From Acanthamoeba sp. SK_2022b (taxonomy: Eukaryota; Discosea; Longamoebia; Acanthamoebidae), in contig JANDJZ010001753.1 of NCBI GenBank assembly GCA_027943245.1, positions 160,456 through 224,455 on the forward strand: 64,000 nt of DNA. The letters are read 5' to 3'. Shown here in pieces: positions 53,437-64,000 of this stretch (position 1 is the first letter of the stretch; every line of letters begins with the position of its first letter). The position numbers were made by a program, and so were the translations under genes. The notes beneath the pieces are model-generated. The model had not been told where the DNA came from and made no database searches. It was given only the letters and a program-made list of their open reading frames with translations.

Positions 53437-55802
53437 TCAGCCTGCCACGGCACCGAGCAGGATAAGATAACGAGCTGATCTTCGACTCAGTGCAAGAGGA
53501 GAAGGTAACATACATGCGATAGTCGCACTCTTCTCCAGCTCTCTGTGGCTGGCCAAGGGCGTGCACCAAAGCAGAGGCGGCCTGGAAAGTTATGCGTGTC
53601 CCGTCAGATGGCACGTACATTGTGGCGGCCAGAAGCCTTATCATCCCAGTGCAATGAGCAAACGTCGACGTGCCTGCGTTACTTGGTCGCTGCTGCCCGT
53701 GGGCAGGTGGAGGCTGTAGTTGTATGCCAGAGTCGATCCGGCCTAGAAGCAGCAAATCAGAGACCACTCTGCGGCCCAGGCCAAGATGGGAGGGGGGAGG
53801 GGGTACCAGGCGACAAGCTTCATCCGTGGACAGAACGGAGTCGGAGATGACCTCCGTAGTGGCCTGCAGAAGCGCGGCCGACACGAGTGAGTCCGCTCCC
53901 GTCTTGTGGGCGAAGAGGTTCGCGGCCAGTCGATACACCATGAGCAGCACCCCTGCCCACGACCACGACCACCACCGCAGAGGCCGCTCGCTTAGCGGAA
54001 CGCGACTCACAAGACTTTCGCAAGGGGACAGCGGATACCTCTCGGCACATCGGTGCTCCGGTCGGTGACGTACTGACTGAAGAGCTGTTGCAAAAGACCT
54101 GAGGTGAGAGGAGGGGGGGGGTAAGGAGGTCGTGTGGGCGTCGCCGATAGCTGGCAACAAGGCAGAAAAGTGTGGGCTACTCTGGTGCGTCGCGTAGTGG
54201 GCGTTGACCACGGGGATCAGCACGCACAGCCGGAGGAGATCCAGCACGGGCAGCAGCCTGCAGAGGCCCGAGGATCAGCACGCCAATTTGAGAGGGAGCG
54301 CAACGGTGCTGAGCGCTGTGGCTGATGAGAAGCTTGACAAGGGTGCGCACCTTTCCGTGGGGAGGGCCGCCACCAGCCGGTCGAGCAGGGCGAACGTTTC
54401 GCTGGGCTTGGGCAGGACGATCGAGGCGATGTTCTCTTTCTTGTCCTTCAGATTCGCCTGCAGGAATTCGAGTATGGCTCGCTCCTCGTCGCTGACCGCC
54501 ACGCCCTGCAGGGCTGCGAACTCGAGCAGCTTGCTCACAATCTTGGGCGCGTTTTCGGCGCCTGGGGGGAGGGCAATTAGGGGGAGGGGTGAGGCGGCGA
54601 TCCCCGCACGCGTAGCGCGAGGATGGGGGGGGGGTCACCGTACCGATGTTGAGCACCACAGGTTGGTTGTGCCGCAGATGCGCCAGCGATACTCGCTCGT
54701 GCTTATGAGGCGTAGAAGTCGTCACGGGAATCGCAGTCTCTGGCGCACTGGCACCGCCGAACGGGATGGCAGGAGCTGCGCGGCCCAGCGCGTCAGTCAT
54801 CCTATCCCCTCTCTCTCCTTCTCCCTCCCCTCCCATCGGCAACGAAGTTCCACCCCTATCGAGCGCAGGCGGTGCCATGCGGCGTACCATGGCCGCTCAT
54901 GCTGTTGAGCAGGGAGGAGACGTCCGGCGTGGCTTCTACCCACGGTGCGCGAGGGAGTCAGCTGGTGATCTCTCCGAGAAAGAACAACGACGAGAGAACG
55001 GAGGAGAGGCGCATACGGGGGCCTAGGGAGGACATCTCGGACGGCATGACGTCGCGCATTCGGTTCTGCATCTGCTCCACCATCGGTCGGAACATCGCCC
55101 CAAGAGGCGTGTTGAGCACCTCCTCCGGCAGTCCCGTGATGACTACGCAGCAGAAGGCGGCGATCAGAACGAGGCCTGGGATGGGCAACTGGAGGGTGTC
55201 ACGTACAGGGTGGAATGGGTCGTCCTGTGAGGAAGGTGACCACGTCGTTTGTGAAGTTGTTGCAGTTGTTCTTGATGAGGTCGTAGGACGTCATGTTGTA
55301 GCGCCCTCGCAGATCACCCAACATTTCAACGAACAGCTCTCGCGGGATAGCCGTTGTGCCCATGCTTTGGAAAGAAAGGGGAGGGCACGAGGAAAGAGCG
55401 AGCGTTGGTGCACAACAACCAACCACCAGAGAGAGAGAGAGAGAGAGAGGAGAGGGAGATCATAGAGCCGCCATGCCGTTGTGTGAGCAGCCGTACTCAA
55501 TGGTTTGGACAGGGGTGCCATAGGGCGTCTGACCAGGCTCGAGGTCATAGATGCCGCCGCCACCGAAGAACCACTCACGACCATACACTACCACGGCAGT
55601 GTGCCTAGTACACTCGGGACCACCGAGTTGCGTAAGGACATGCCACGCGCACCATGAGGTCGGAAGAGGGGGAGAACCAGATGCCGTCGATTTGCTTGCC
55701 CAAGAACTGGCCTGAGAACTGGCGAGCCATCCCCATGCTGAGGTCGTATAGATAGACCGTCACATTCGTTCCCTCCTCATCCGGTACCACGTTCGTTGCC
55801 AT
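53437..55802 (-). CDS. DESI1-type PPPDE peptidase fused to a PUL domain
   Basis: Predicted cysteine isopeptidase (deSUMOylating or deubiquitinating class) joined to a PUL domain, which in PLAA/Doa1 binds Cdc48/p97. ATG at 55802: MATNVVPDEEGTNVTVYLYD. PPPDE core: VYLYDLSMGMARQFSGQFLG, then IDGIWHTAVVVYGREWFFGG with the catalytic His, IYDLEPGQTPYGTPVQTIDM, and SYDLIKNNCNNFTNDVVTFL with the catalytic Cys, then GRPIPPFITGLPEEVL. A linker leads to the PUL domain: VVLNIGAENAPKIVSKLLEF, LPKPSETFALLDRLVAALPT, LLPVLDLLRLCVLIP, VYRLAANLFAHKTGADSL and HLPTGSSDQVTQ. Splice joins at 55210-55145 remove a hydrophobic reading that would otherwise look like a membrane helix. One intron is GC-AG (53673-53582). 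The last exon and the stop (about 53437) are uncertain. Confidence 0.8.
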
Positions 55803-55927
55803 CTGCGCCGCTTGTGCAGTTTGCCACGCTTTGCCCGGTTGGCTGCCCCAGCTTGGTGGCGGAAAATGAGCACATAAAAAAGAAATTATTGAGAAATTCG
55901 ACACGGGATTCTCATTCTGCCGCCCCT

Positions 55928-58900
55928 TCACTTCCTGCCCTTCTTGGGGCCCGAAGGCGACTTGGGCTTGCCCTTGCCGCCAGGCGACTTGGCGCCGGGA
56001 GTGCTGGGGTTCTTGCTCCGGTTGCGGTTCTTGTTCTTGACGTTGTGGGTATCGTAGAAGTGTGTGCCGATCTTCTTCTTGTTCGTCGTCATGCGCGGCT
56101 CCTTGACTGGGGTCTTCTCGACATCGTCGTCGTCATTTCGCTTCCTCTTCTGCTGCTGCTTGGGTCGGCCACGCTGAGCCGGCTCGACCTTCCTGGCCTT
56201 GGCCTGCCGCCCATCTTTGGGCTTGCCGCTGTCCTCTCGTGCCCTCTTTCGCTCCTGCACGACGACGACTTCTTCCTCCTCTTCCTCTTCCTCTTCGCCT
56301 TCCGCCTCTTCTTCTACTCCCTCCTTGGCTTCGGCTTCTTGGTCGCCTTTCTCCTCCTCCTCTTCCTCCTCCTTGGCCTCGTCCTCGTCAGAGACCTCGT
56401 CTTCGTCCTCAGAGATTTCGTCGTCCGAGCCGAACGGAACCTCGCCCTCGCCGACGACGCTTCCGAGAACCTGATCCCAATCGAGAGCATCGTCCTCTTG
56501 AGCGACCTCGTCCTGTGCAATGGAGACGGCACCAAATAAATAAATAAAGCCCATCAACATGTTACGTGGGGTGGCTGTGTTCTTCTCGAACGCAGATCCC
56601 GAGCTCACATACCTCAAGGTCCTTGAACTCCTCGGGGGCAGCCTGGTCCTCCTCAGTCCAAAAGTCGGACTTGACCCTCATGTTCTTGAACACCTGCTTC
56701 ACCTGGAGGCCACGAATCTGCACCGGGAGGGAGGCGTGGCTTTGTCAGCAACCAAACAAGCAAGCAAAGCCCCGGCAACGACGAGGGCCAACGTACGATC
56801 TCCTCCAGTTCCTGTTCCTTGCGAGCCTTCTTGGTCTCTTTCGCGATGGTTTCATCCTCGTCCTCGTCCTCTTCGTCCTGCTCCTGACCTTCGTCCTGAG
56901 CGTCGCTGTCATCCTTCTCGTCGCCTTCCTCCTTTTCCTTCTCCTTTTCGCCCGTCTCCTCCTTCACCTTTAGAGCACACAGTAGGGAGTGGAGGACAGC
57001 GTCAGACGAGGTTCGCGCAAAGAAGGGGAAGAACCCCGGGGCATACCTTGGCCAACAGGTGCGCGAAGCTCTGAACGACCTTGGCCTTCTCCACTTCAAT
57101 GGGATTCTTGCGGGTCGCGCCGTCACGCTCCTCTTTGACCTTTCCCCCCGAACCAAGCGGTCAGTCACCACTGTGGACTCCATGTGGAGTATTGTCTGAC
57201 GCACCTCCGCCTTGACGCCAGCTTCCGCCTTGACGCCACCGGCTTGCTCTTCTTCCTCTCTGAATGGAGGAGGGGAGAACCACGGGACCTTGCCTCTCTG
57301 CCAGTCGTAGAGCACCATCTTGGCCACTGTGTCAATGTCCGGCTCACCACCCTGCGGCCAGCAAGACAACACCAATCAGCCCCTGACATGTCGGGCAGAG
57401 CGTGATGGGAAGGGGTTACCCTGAGCAACTTGCCGGAGCGAATGGCGAGTTTGGTGAGGAAGTCGATGGGGTCGGTCCAGCTCGCGATTTCGTACGTCCT
57501 CTGCAGGTACAGCGGACGGACCTTCTCCATGACCCTGGGAATGTAATCGCCGGGCGTGGGCAAGTTCTCAACGCGGACCTGTACGTGTGCGCACACCCAA
57601 GACAGGACCCAACTGACTGTCAGTTGACAACCCTAACCATGCTTCCCCAGAGTTACCAGGAGTTACGCAGTGTGCGCATCGGCCAAAAGAGGCTGGCCGT
57701 TGTGCGTACCACGCCCTTAAGCACGATGTCGGTTTCCGTATCGCCAGTGTCGTAGACCACGCCAGGACAATCGATCAAAAAGATGCGGCGCATGAGCGTG
57801 ATGTACTGCCACACCTGCACAGCCGATTCAATCGAGAAATCAGCACAGGCGCGATTTCTCAGGGAGGATGAGCAACGACGGGGACAAGGTTTACCTTGGT
57901 CTCGCCTGGAATGGGCGCAACCTTGCACACCTTCTTGGCACGCAGGGTGTTGATAACTGAGCTCTTGCCGACGTTGGGGTAGCCTGAAGGGTATTTGCGT
58001 CGCGATCAGTAATCCAAGCAGAGTCGGCGACCCGTAAATGGCCCCCCACCGAGGAGACGAGGCGAACAAGGGAGAGGGGACAGTACCGATGAAGCCCACC
58101 GAGATGTTCTTTTTGTCCGAATGAAGGGCGCCAAACTGACGGAGAAGCTGGATGAGAGAGCCCTTGCCGAACGAGTTGTTGATGCTGGCGTGGAAGGCGA
58201 GGGTGGGGAACTCCTTGGAGAGCACTTGGACCCATCTCACGGTGGCCCAGACAGGCACGAGGTCGCACTTGTTGAGTACGAACACGATGTGCTTGTGGGC
58301 GAAGTTCTTGCGGATGTGCTGCTCGATGTAGCGCGAACGTGTGCCCATCGGGTCGCGGGCATCCAGCACTTGCACGATCACATCCGACGAGTCGATTACC
58401 TAGTCCAGGCCAATTCCCCCGCCCCAATGCGGTAAGAACTGATGTCATGAATTGGGCAAGTAGAGAATATAAACACGCATACGCGCGTACCTTGAACAAC
58501 TCTCCCCAGATGCGCTTGGACTGGCCCTTGTCGAACATGGAAAGGCGAGCCTCGTGTCTGAAGTCCTCCTCTACCTTGATGTTGGAATCCTTGTCCGAGG
58601 AGTAGGCTGGCCAACATCACACACCACACACATCACGAGACACCCCCACAGAAGTGAGGGGAAGGCGCCAACGTAAACGACGCGGGAGCCAAACAGCCAA
58701 GACTTACTCGAGGAGCTTTCCTCGGCGGCCTTGATGAGGGATTCGTAGTCGAGGCCAGTCATCTTGGGCTTCTTGCGAGTGGACTTGGGGCCGAAGGTGG
58801 ACTGGAAGGTCTCTACCTCGAGGAGATGCATCTTCTTGACCTGCACACCGAACCACGCAACGTACACGCGTGCACAAAAGAAGAGATACCGACGAGTCGG

Positions 58901-59592
58901 TGGGCTGAAGTGATGTTTGAAGCGCACAGTAGGGGTAGGCGTCGTGTACCTTCGTCGGGTCGGTCAAAAGACCCATCGGGAGCTTCCTCTTCTTCATGAG
59001 GAACATGTAGGGGTTGTTGGCCACCTTTGAGATCTCTTCTCTGAAGGTCTCCAGCTGCTTTTGCCCGACCTGCCTTGTAGGCTCTGAGAGGAAGGCACCG
59101 GTGAGTGAAAACGAACTCAACAGGGAAGTGCTCTAAAAAAAAAAGGTGTTATTAACATAATCGTTATTATTTTGCTAAATATTATTAATATTTTTAGACG
59201 TTTAAAATTGTGTGACCTCATCTAAATGCAGAACGTGAAATTTCAGGCAGGTGCCTTACAGGAGACGTACCAAACCATCTCCGATCAGGTTGGATGCGAG
59301 TATTGGTGGGCAGCTCCTTCGAGTGGTACTCCTCGTGGAGGATCTTTCCTCTCTTGTCCCTCACCGGACGGGCTCGGTACATGTTCAGCCTTGAAGCGCA
59401 TCCAGGTGAGACATAACCACACGCCGCCACGACAAAAAGAGGAACACCGCGGTGGGCATGATCGGCTTTTTACCTCTTGATGGTGGCCTTAGTTCGTGGG
59501 TTGCCCACATTCTTGGGCGCCACGCGATCAGGATTGGTTGCAGCATTGGAGGTGCTGATGCTGGTATGCCACGGCTTCTGTGCTTTCGACAT
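55928..59592 (-). CDS. GNL2: Nucleolar GTP-binding protein 2 (GNL2/NOG2)
   Basis: Circularly permuted GTPase needed for pre-60S ribosome maturation and export. ATG at 59592: [20 protein letters not shown]-terminal NGP1NT region: [40 protein letters not shown] and [15 protein letters not shown]. The GTPase motifs come in permuted order: G5/G4 first in [20 protein letters not shown] and [15 protein letters not shown], then G1 in [19 protein letters not shown]2 PIPGETK and G3 [12 protein letters not shown]. After [17 protein letters not shown] the C-terminus is highly acidic, then basic ([20 protein letters not shown]; final [12 protein letters not shown]), which fits a nucleolar protein. Over ten introns. 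Downstream on the same strand lies DESI-PUL, 125 bp away. Confidence 0.95.
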
Positions 59593-60488
59593 TTCTCTTG
59601 GGGCAGAAGATTGTCGATTCTGGAGATGGAGAGATGACCGGAGAGATTTTGGAAGACCAAAAATCCGGATCGGTGCCGACCACAAAAAAACAACGCAACA
59701 AAAACGAAGAAGAAAGGTGGAACGTTACGACGGAAAGAGGCTGGTTATTACCGCCAACAAAAAGGTCGAAAACTCGTGGAACAGGGTAAACCAATGACTG
59801 GGAATCACCTGGCCAAGGTCGACACGAAAAGACAAGAGGGGGCCAAAGGGGGCCTCGGCGCCGGCAAGACTTGGAACAGAGTGCGAGAGACAAAGGGGTG
59901 TCCTCGCAGATGATTTGGCCTCTTGGCCCCTTCTCTCCTTCCATTGCTTGCCTGCAACAGCACCTTTGTTTTGCGCATCTTGCAGCAGTCTGAAGCTGCG
60001 GTAAGCATTTCCCCTCCCCCCCTGCATCATTTTGTGTATTTGCGCCTCATTAGAGATAATTTACCTTCGCAGGGTCTAAATTGAACGACAAACGCCCTAC
60101 ATGTTTCGAGAAAACGGAAAAATGGGCACACCTTACGACGATTGGAACTTCAGGCAAGAGTTTCCCCCAGCATGGCGGCAATGATTTTCTTCTCCTTTTC
60201 TGGAATTACTAAGGCGGCTTCTCAGGCGCGACAGAGAACGTGACTTTCTTCAAAGCCGGCATGGGATGAAGAGAGAATGGAGGGAAAGGTAAAGGACCCC
60301 TACCCCGCTTTTTTCTTTTCTTTTCTTTTCCAATGCAAAAATCAAAAAAATTGAAATCAAAAAAAACAAAAAACCCATGTTGTCCGGTGTACAAGAGAGC
60401 CGCTGCTTATTATTTGGCTTTGTGCTCCAGGGATAGAGGCTTGGGTCCCCAAGACAAAGAAGTACCAGACAAGGACTATTTCCGCTCC
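59593..60488. promoter_or_regulatory. Divergent intergenic region, GNL2 and NCoR-like genes
   Basis: 896 bp between divergent starts. Purine-rich A/G stretches near 59680-59760 and an A-rich, TTTTC-rich part at 60300-60375. Minus-strand frames of 100-140 residues exist but lack domains and codon bias. Either gene might have a non-coding 5' exon here. Confidence 0.45.
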
Positions 60489-63144
60489 ATGCCCCCGCAC
60501 AGAGGGCCCTCCCCCAAGCGTCGGAAGAGAGATGAGCTCGAGCCGCCTGCAATTGGTACCTCTTTGCTGCTGGCTCCACCGACCCTCCGAGGACAGCCTG
60601 ACTCACACTTCATACAAAAGGAATGGGAAGCTACGCACCAACACCATCCTCTCCTCAACGAGAAGCGCCCCCAGGCGACATGCCGCGTTCGCGATCTGAT
60701 CTCGGCCCCTACGAGGTACGCCATGCCGCTATTCCCAATGAAGCTTGCGCACAAAGCAACTTAATACCCGCGTGTTCTCCCCTCTTCACTGTGCAGAGTT
60801 ACTCGCGCGGCTTCCGTGAGAGGGAGCGTTCGCCGCCGAAGGACGGCCCGGGTTCGGCCATGTTTAACCGTCTGGGTCAGGGCGGCAGCGGTCTGCGCAC
60901 CTCAACAATCGGTGCGGGTGGTGGAGGATTCTTTACTCGCGGAGACCCTCTGGCAGTAGGTTCCACCAGCCATCTTCACGGAGGCCTTGGCCTTGGCCTT
61001 GGCAGCAGCGGCGGTCTGCCTACCCACTCTCCTCTCGGAGCCGCCTCCGCGACTCTCAGCTCGCCCTACTTCTTTGACAGCCGGTCTCTCCGTGGCAGCG
61101 GTGAGGAGTTCGTGCCAAAGACCTACAACGACAACAAACGATCTGCGCCAATGGGAGGCGATTCCTTCTTCCACGGCATGCCTGCCGAGCGCGACACTTA
61201 CGGCAAAAGCGGAACGAACGGCGGAGGAGCGAGCTATAACGACAATCGACCTTATGACCCTTATACCCTCGACACCGCCAAGGAGAGATCGATGATGCGA
61301 GGGGAGCGCCTCCCTCCCTCTTCATCCTCGCTGCGTGACTCAGACGTGGGGAGCTTCACGCCTCGAGACAAGGACCGGCGGAAGGACAGAGAGGTGCGAC
61401 TATCGAGAGAGGACAAAGAAATGCTGCGCCGTCGAGATAAGGATCCCCTGGCTTCGTCGTTTACTCCGTCGTCGTTGTCGTCGTCGTCGTCATCGTCGTC
61501 AGCTCTACCACAATCAGATGACGCCAGTAGACAGAATGGGCCCGCTCAGTCGGAACCTCGCGAGGACAGCACTCTTCGTGATCCTAGGAAGTCCGCATCG
61601 GGGTCAACGGGAAGTGGAGATGAACCTACCCGCGTCTCGACGGATCTTCTTCCACCTCGCGTGGAGCAGCGCGGTCAAACGATGGAGACAACTGCCTCTG
61701 AGAGCAAACCACTTTCGGCTTCCAGTTCGGCCCTTTCGCGTGATCGGTATGTTCTTGTTACACCTACTTGCTCGTATGAGAGTACCCACGCACTGAAGCA
61801 CGATCGTCTCCTCAGAAACCAGCCCCGACCGAAAAGAGAAGCTCGGAGTGACAACACCTCAACGCGGGCTTCTGAGCCCAGCCTTGGGGGCGCTGCTGCT
61901 GCTGTTGTTGCTGCTGCTGCTCTCTCGACCGAAAGCGCCTCCTCGAAACGCTCAGCTTCACCCCGAGAGACACGCGACAGAGATGACTACAGGAAGCGAA
62001 GCGACAGTTTGAGCGGCCGAGAACCTAAGCCATCGTCATGTGTGTTCCGCCCTTCCTCCTATTTATTCCACAACACTCCCCGCACGCCACGCGCATAGGC
62101 TAACCCTCATACAGCAGGCCGTGATGTTCGCTCGACGTCAGAGGAGCAGTCTCGTGGTGCGGCTGCTGCTCAGTCAGCTTCCGCATCTACACGGGAGGAG
62201 ACAAGACGAGAGCGGACGTCAAAGGAGGACGTGAGCCGCGGCGCCACCACCAAGCAAGAAGCCCAGCCCGAGCAAACGATCCGGGCGAGTGAAGCACAGG
62301 AGCAGGATGAGGGCGGAAAAGAGCTGAAGGACGGCACGTCGGAGAACCGACGCGAGGAGCAGGGAGGTTCCTCAGCACAGTCTCAACCAAGGCGAAGACT
62401 CGGGTGGGGCGAAGGCCTGGTGGCCTTTGAAAAAGCCAAGACCGTACCATCCGACCCAGCCGCCCAGCAGTCGCCCACCGATTCACAAGCTCCGGCCGAG
62501 GATAGCAGCAAAAAGGCCTCCGACCGAGATCCAAGTAACGAAGATCACAGAGACAACAGTAGTTACGAGGAGCAATCCAAGCGCCGCGACCACCGCTCGG
62601 AAGGCAGGACCGCCGAGAAGGAGAAGGACACCAACGCTCCGGGGTTAGACAACGCGCGTAAGAACGAGTCTGCCGGCGAGCCATCAACGATAGTGGACGC
62701 AATGGCCGTGGAATCTGAGCCGGAAGCTGACGTCGCCGCCCGCCCGCAAGTCGCCGAAGCCGCCGCGGAGCCCTCTGCGACCAACACCACCACCGAGGCT
62801 CGCGCAGGTGTGGAACCATCCGCGACAGCGAGGGACAGAGAACGACGATGGAGCAGCGAAAAGGGCAGCCCACGGGCACCGCGCAACATGAGCGAACGGA
62901 GCAGGGATGAATGGGAGGAACCCGATCGGGACAGCGAACGGAGGTCAGAACCGTGGCAGCCCGAAGCGGCGGCCCCAGCCGGCAAGACCAGCGGTTCATC
63001 GTCCTCCTCTCCAAGCCGGCGCGGACGAACCCCCATCTGGACTCCCGGCGTTGACACCAACCGCAGGGACGCAACCTATCCTGACTCCCCTCTCAAGCGA
63101 AGAAGGTACTCTTCGCTCGCCAGATGCACTGAAAACTTCCCGAA

Positions 63145-63206
<62 letters not shown>

Positions 63207-64000
63207 CTTGATCTAACCGAACGCTCTGTAGGCATGACCAATCGGATGGCCTCTCTGGTTCGGGCGCTGCCGACGTTAGTCAGCCTGAGGAAGCGGAACA
63301 GAGAGGGGGGCACGAGGCGTATGTGTCTCCTCCGGCAGTGGCCAATAGTGAGGTCGAGGAGAAGAAGGAGCCTCCAGCCGAAAAGAATCCCGAAGACGAC
63401 CTGCCCTCGAAGGAGGAGATCGTGTCAAGCATCGAAAAGGTCGACATGGAGATTGCCAAGACGGAAGCGGAGCTGGAGCAGCTAAAGAACCTAATCTTCT
63501 CCAAACCCGAGGAGGAACAGCAGAAGAGGGAGCACGGCGAATCGGCCCCCTCAACACACTCGGTGCACGAATCTCGGCCAGAGAAGGCCATAATCACGGA
63601 GGACGACCTCGTGCAAAGCATCTACCAAGCCAATCGCGAGAGGCTCGCTAGCGTACTCGAGCAGTATGCCACTCTGCTCATCCCCGAAATGCGGCAGGAC
63701 CCCGCTAGGCCCCTCTTCACGCGTCTCCAGGACATTCCGGCCTACCAGGAGAACCTCCAGACCCACGAAAAGATGCGCGACAACATCATGAAGGTAACTT
63801 GACTTATCAAGATTCGGAGTTCCCCGCTCCTCCTAGTGAGTTGGCGGTACGTGCGATGACGGTGCTCATGTCGGAATTTATGTGACACGGTGCAGGTGTT
63901 GGCCAAGAAGAAGAGGGCGAAGCACAAGAAATCTTTGGCCCTAGTGTCCAAGTACAAGCGGATACAGGAGACCTATTCACGCAAGATGAAGCGGAAGGAG
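60489..64000 (+). CDS. NCoR/SMRT-like SANT corepressor, N-terminal part (3' end outside window)
   Basis: Scaffold of histone deacetylase complexes in relatives. Exons in the window: 60489-60555, 60621-60715, 60797-61746, 61816-62039, 62118-63105, 63232-63793 and 63896 to the edge. It starts MPPHRGPSPKRRKRDELEPP. A long Ser/Arg/Asp-rich disordered part follows. The block RRRLGWGEGLVAFEKAK near 62390-62440 is the GWGxGL motif also found in plant POWERDRESS-type SANT proteins. Next comes a GPS2-interacting coiled coil as in NCoR: EEIVSSIEKVDMEIAKTEAE, EDDLVQSIYQANRERLASVL, DIPAYQENLQTHEKMRDNIM and, after the last intron, VLAKKKRAKHKKSLALVSKY. The SANT domains expected downstream lie outside the window. 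Intron 5 holds a TG array (63148-63204). Confidence 0.83.
63148..63204. repeat. (TG)n microsatellite in an intron
   Basis: About 28 TG units in the intron 63106-63231 of the NCoR-like gene, ending 27 bp before the acceptor. Confidence 0.97.

Noticed and set aside
53000..54247. 415-residue minus-strand frame as a single-exon gene
   Set aside because: It spans several exons and introns of the DESI-PUL gene in one frame; splice sites and PUL motifs require frame changes within it.
55145..55210. Transmembrane helix in the DESI protein (LVLIAAFCCVVITG reading)
   Set aside because: That stretch lies in an intron: splicing from GTACGT to GCGTAG gives IPPFITGLPEEVL, the expected DESI1 sequence.
59528..60030. 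Overlapping minus-strand frames upstream of GNL2
   Set aside because: No domain similarity; the GNL2 start at 59592 lies inside one of them, so it is probably 5' UTR and promoter.

Overview
The window is nuclear DNA of a protist and fits a free-living amoeba of the Acanthamoeba type best. The evidence is GC-rich coding sequence, many short introns (about 50-120 nt) per gene, donors mostly GTACGY or GTGCGY, TG microsatellites inside introns, close gene spacing on both strands, and a gene set of a complex amoebozoan: DRP5-type dynamin, WASP, RhoGEF, RasGEF, ESCRT-III, VAP, RFX and an NCoR-like corepressor. There are no operons, ribosome binding sites, CRISPR arrays, rRNA or recognisable insertion sequences. 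The organism name is an inference.

Layout: 27 genes, the first and last cut by the window edges. 0-5 kb: tail of an acidic coiled-coil gene, then two minus-strand genes (DEP-PH protein; coiled-coil protein). 5-15 kb: three plus-strand genes for membrane and actin work in a row (DRP5/ARC5-type dynamin, DH-PH RhoGEF, WASP). 15-24 kb: two secreted proteins around a minus-strand nucleoside hydrolase, then a B3GNTL1-type glycosyltransferase. 24-29 kb: minus-strand small cysteine-rich secreted protein, CHMP1 and ASNSD1. 29-34 kb: VAP, a 74-residue membrane protein, an AT-rich gap of 1.3 kb, and a secreted protein with cysteine modules. 34-38 kb: two tandem small heat-shock proteins. 38-47 kb: CH-SBF2 protein (minus), glycine-rich RRM protein (plus), RasGEF (minus). 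47-53 kb: EI24-like membrane protein, a putative micro-ORF, RFX-type transcription factor. 53-60 kb: DESI-PUL fusion and nucleolar GTPase GNL2 (both minus). 60-64 kb: N-terminal part of an NCoR/SMRT-like corepressor.

The genes do not form one pathway. The 5-15 kb trio stands out: a Rho GTPase exchange factor sits directly upstream of WASP, whose CRIB motif is the target of Rac/Cdc42-type GTPases, and both follow a dynamin of the family used in cytokinesis and organelle division.

Gene models were built by hand from reading frames, GT-AG (and six GC-AG) splice sites and family similarity. Where exon lengths were summed (B3GNTL1, WASP, VAP, both HSP20 genes, RFX, EI24-like, nucleoside hydrolase, secreted proteins) the total is a multiple of three. 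Starts and ends named as uncertain in the entries should be treated so.
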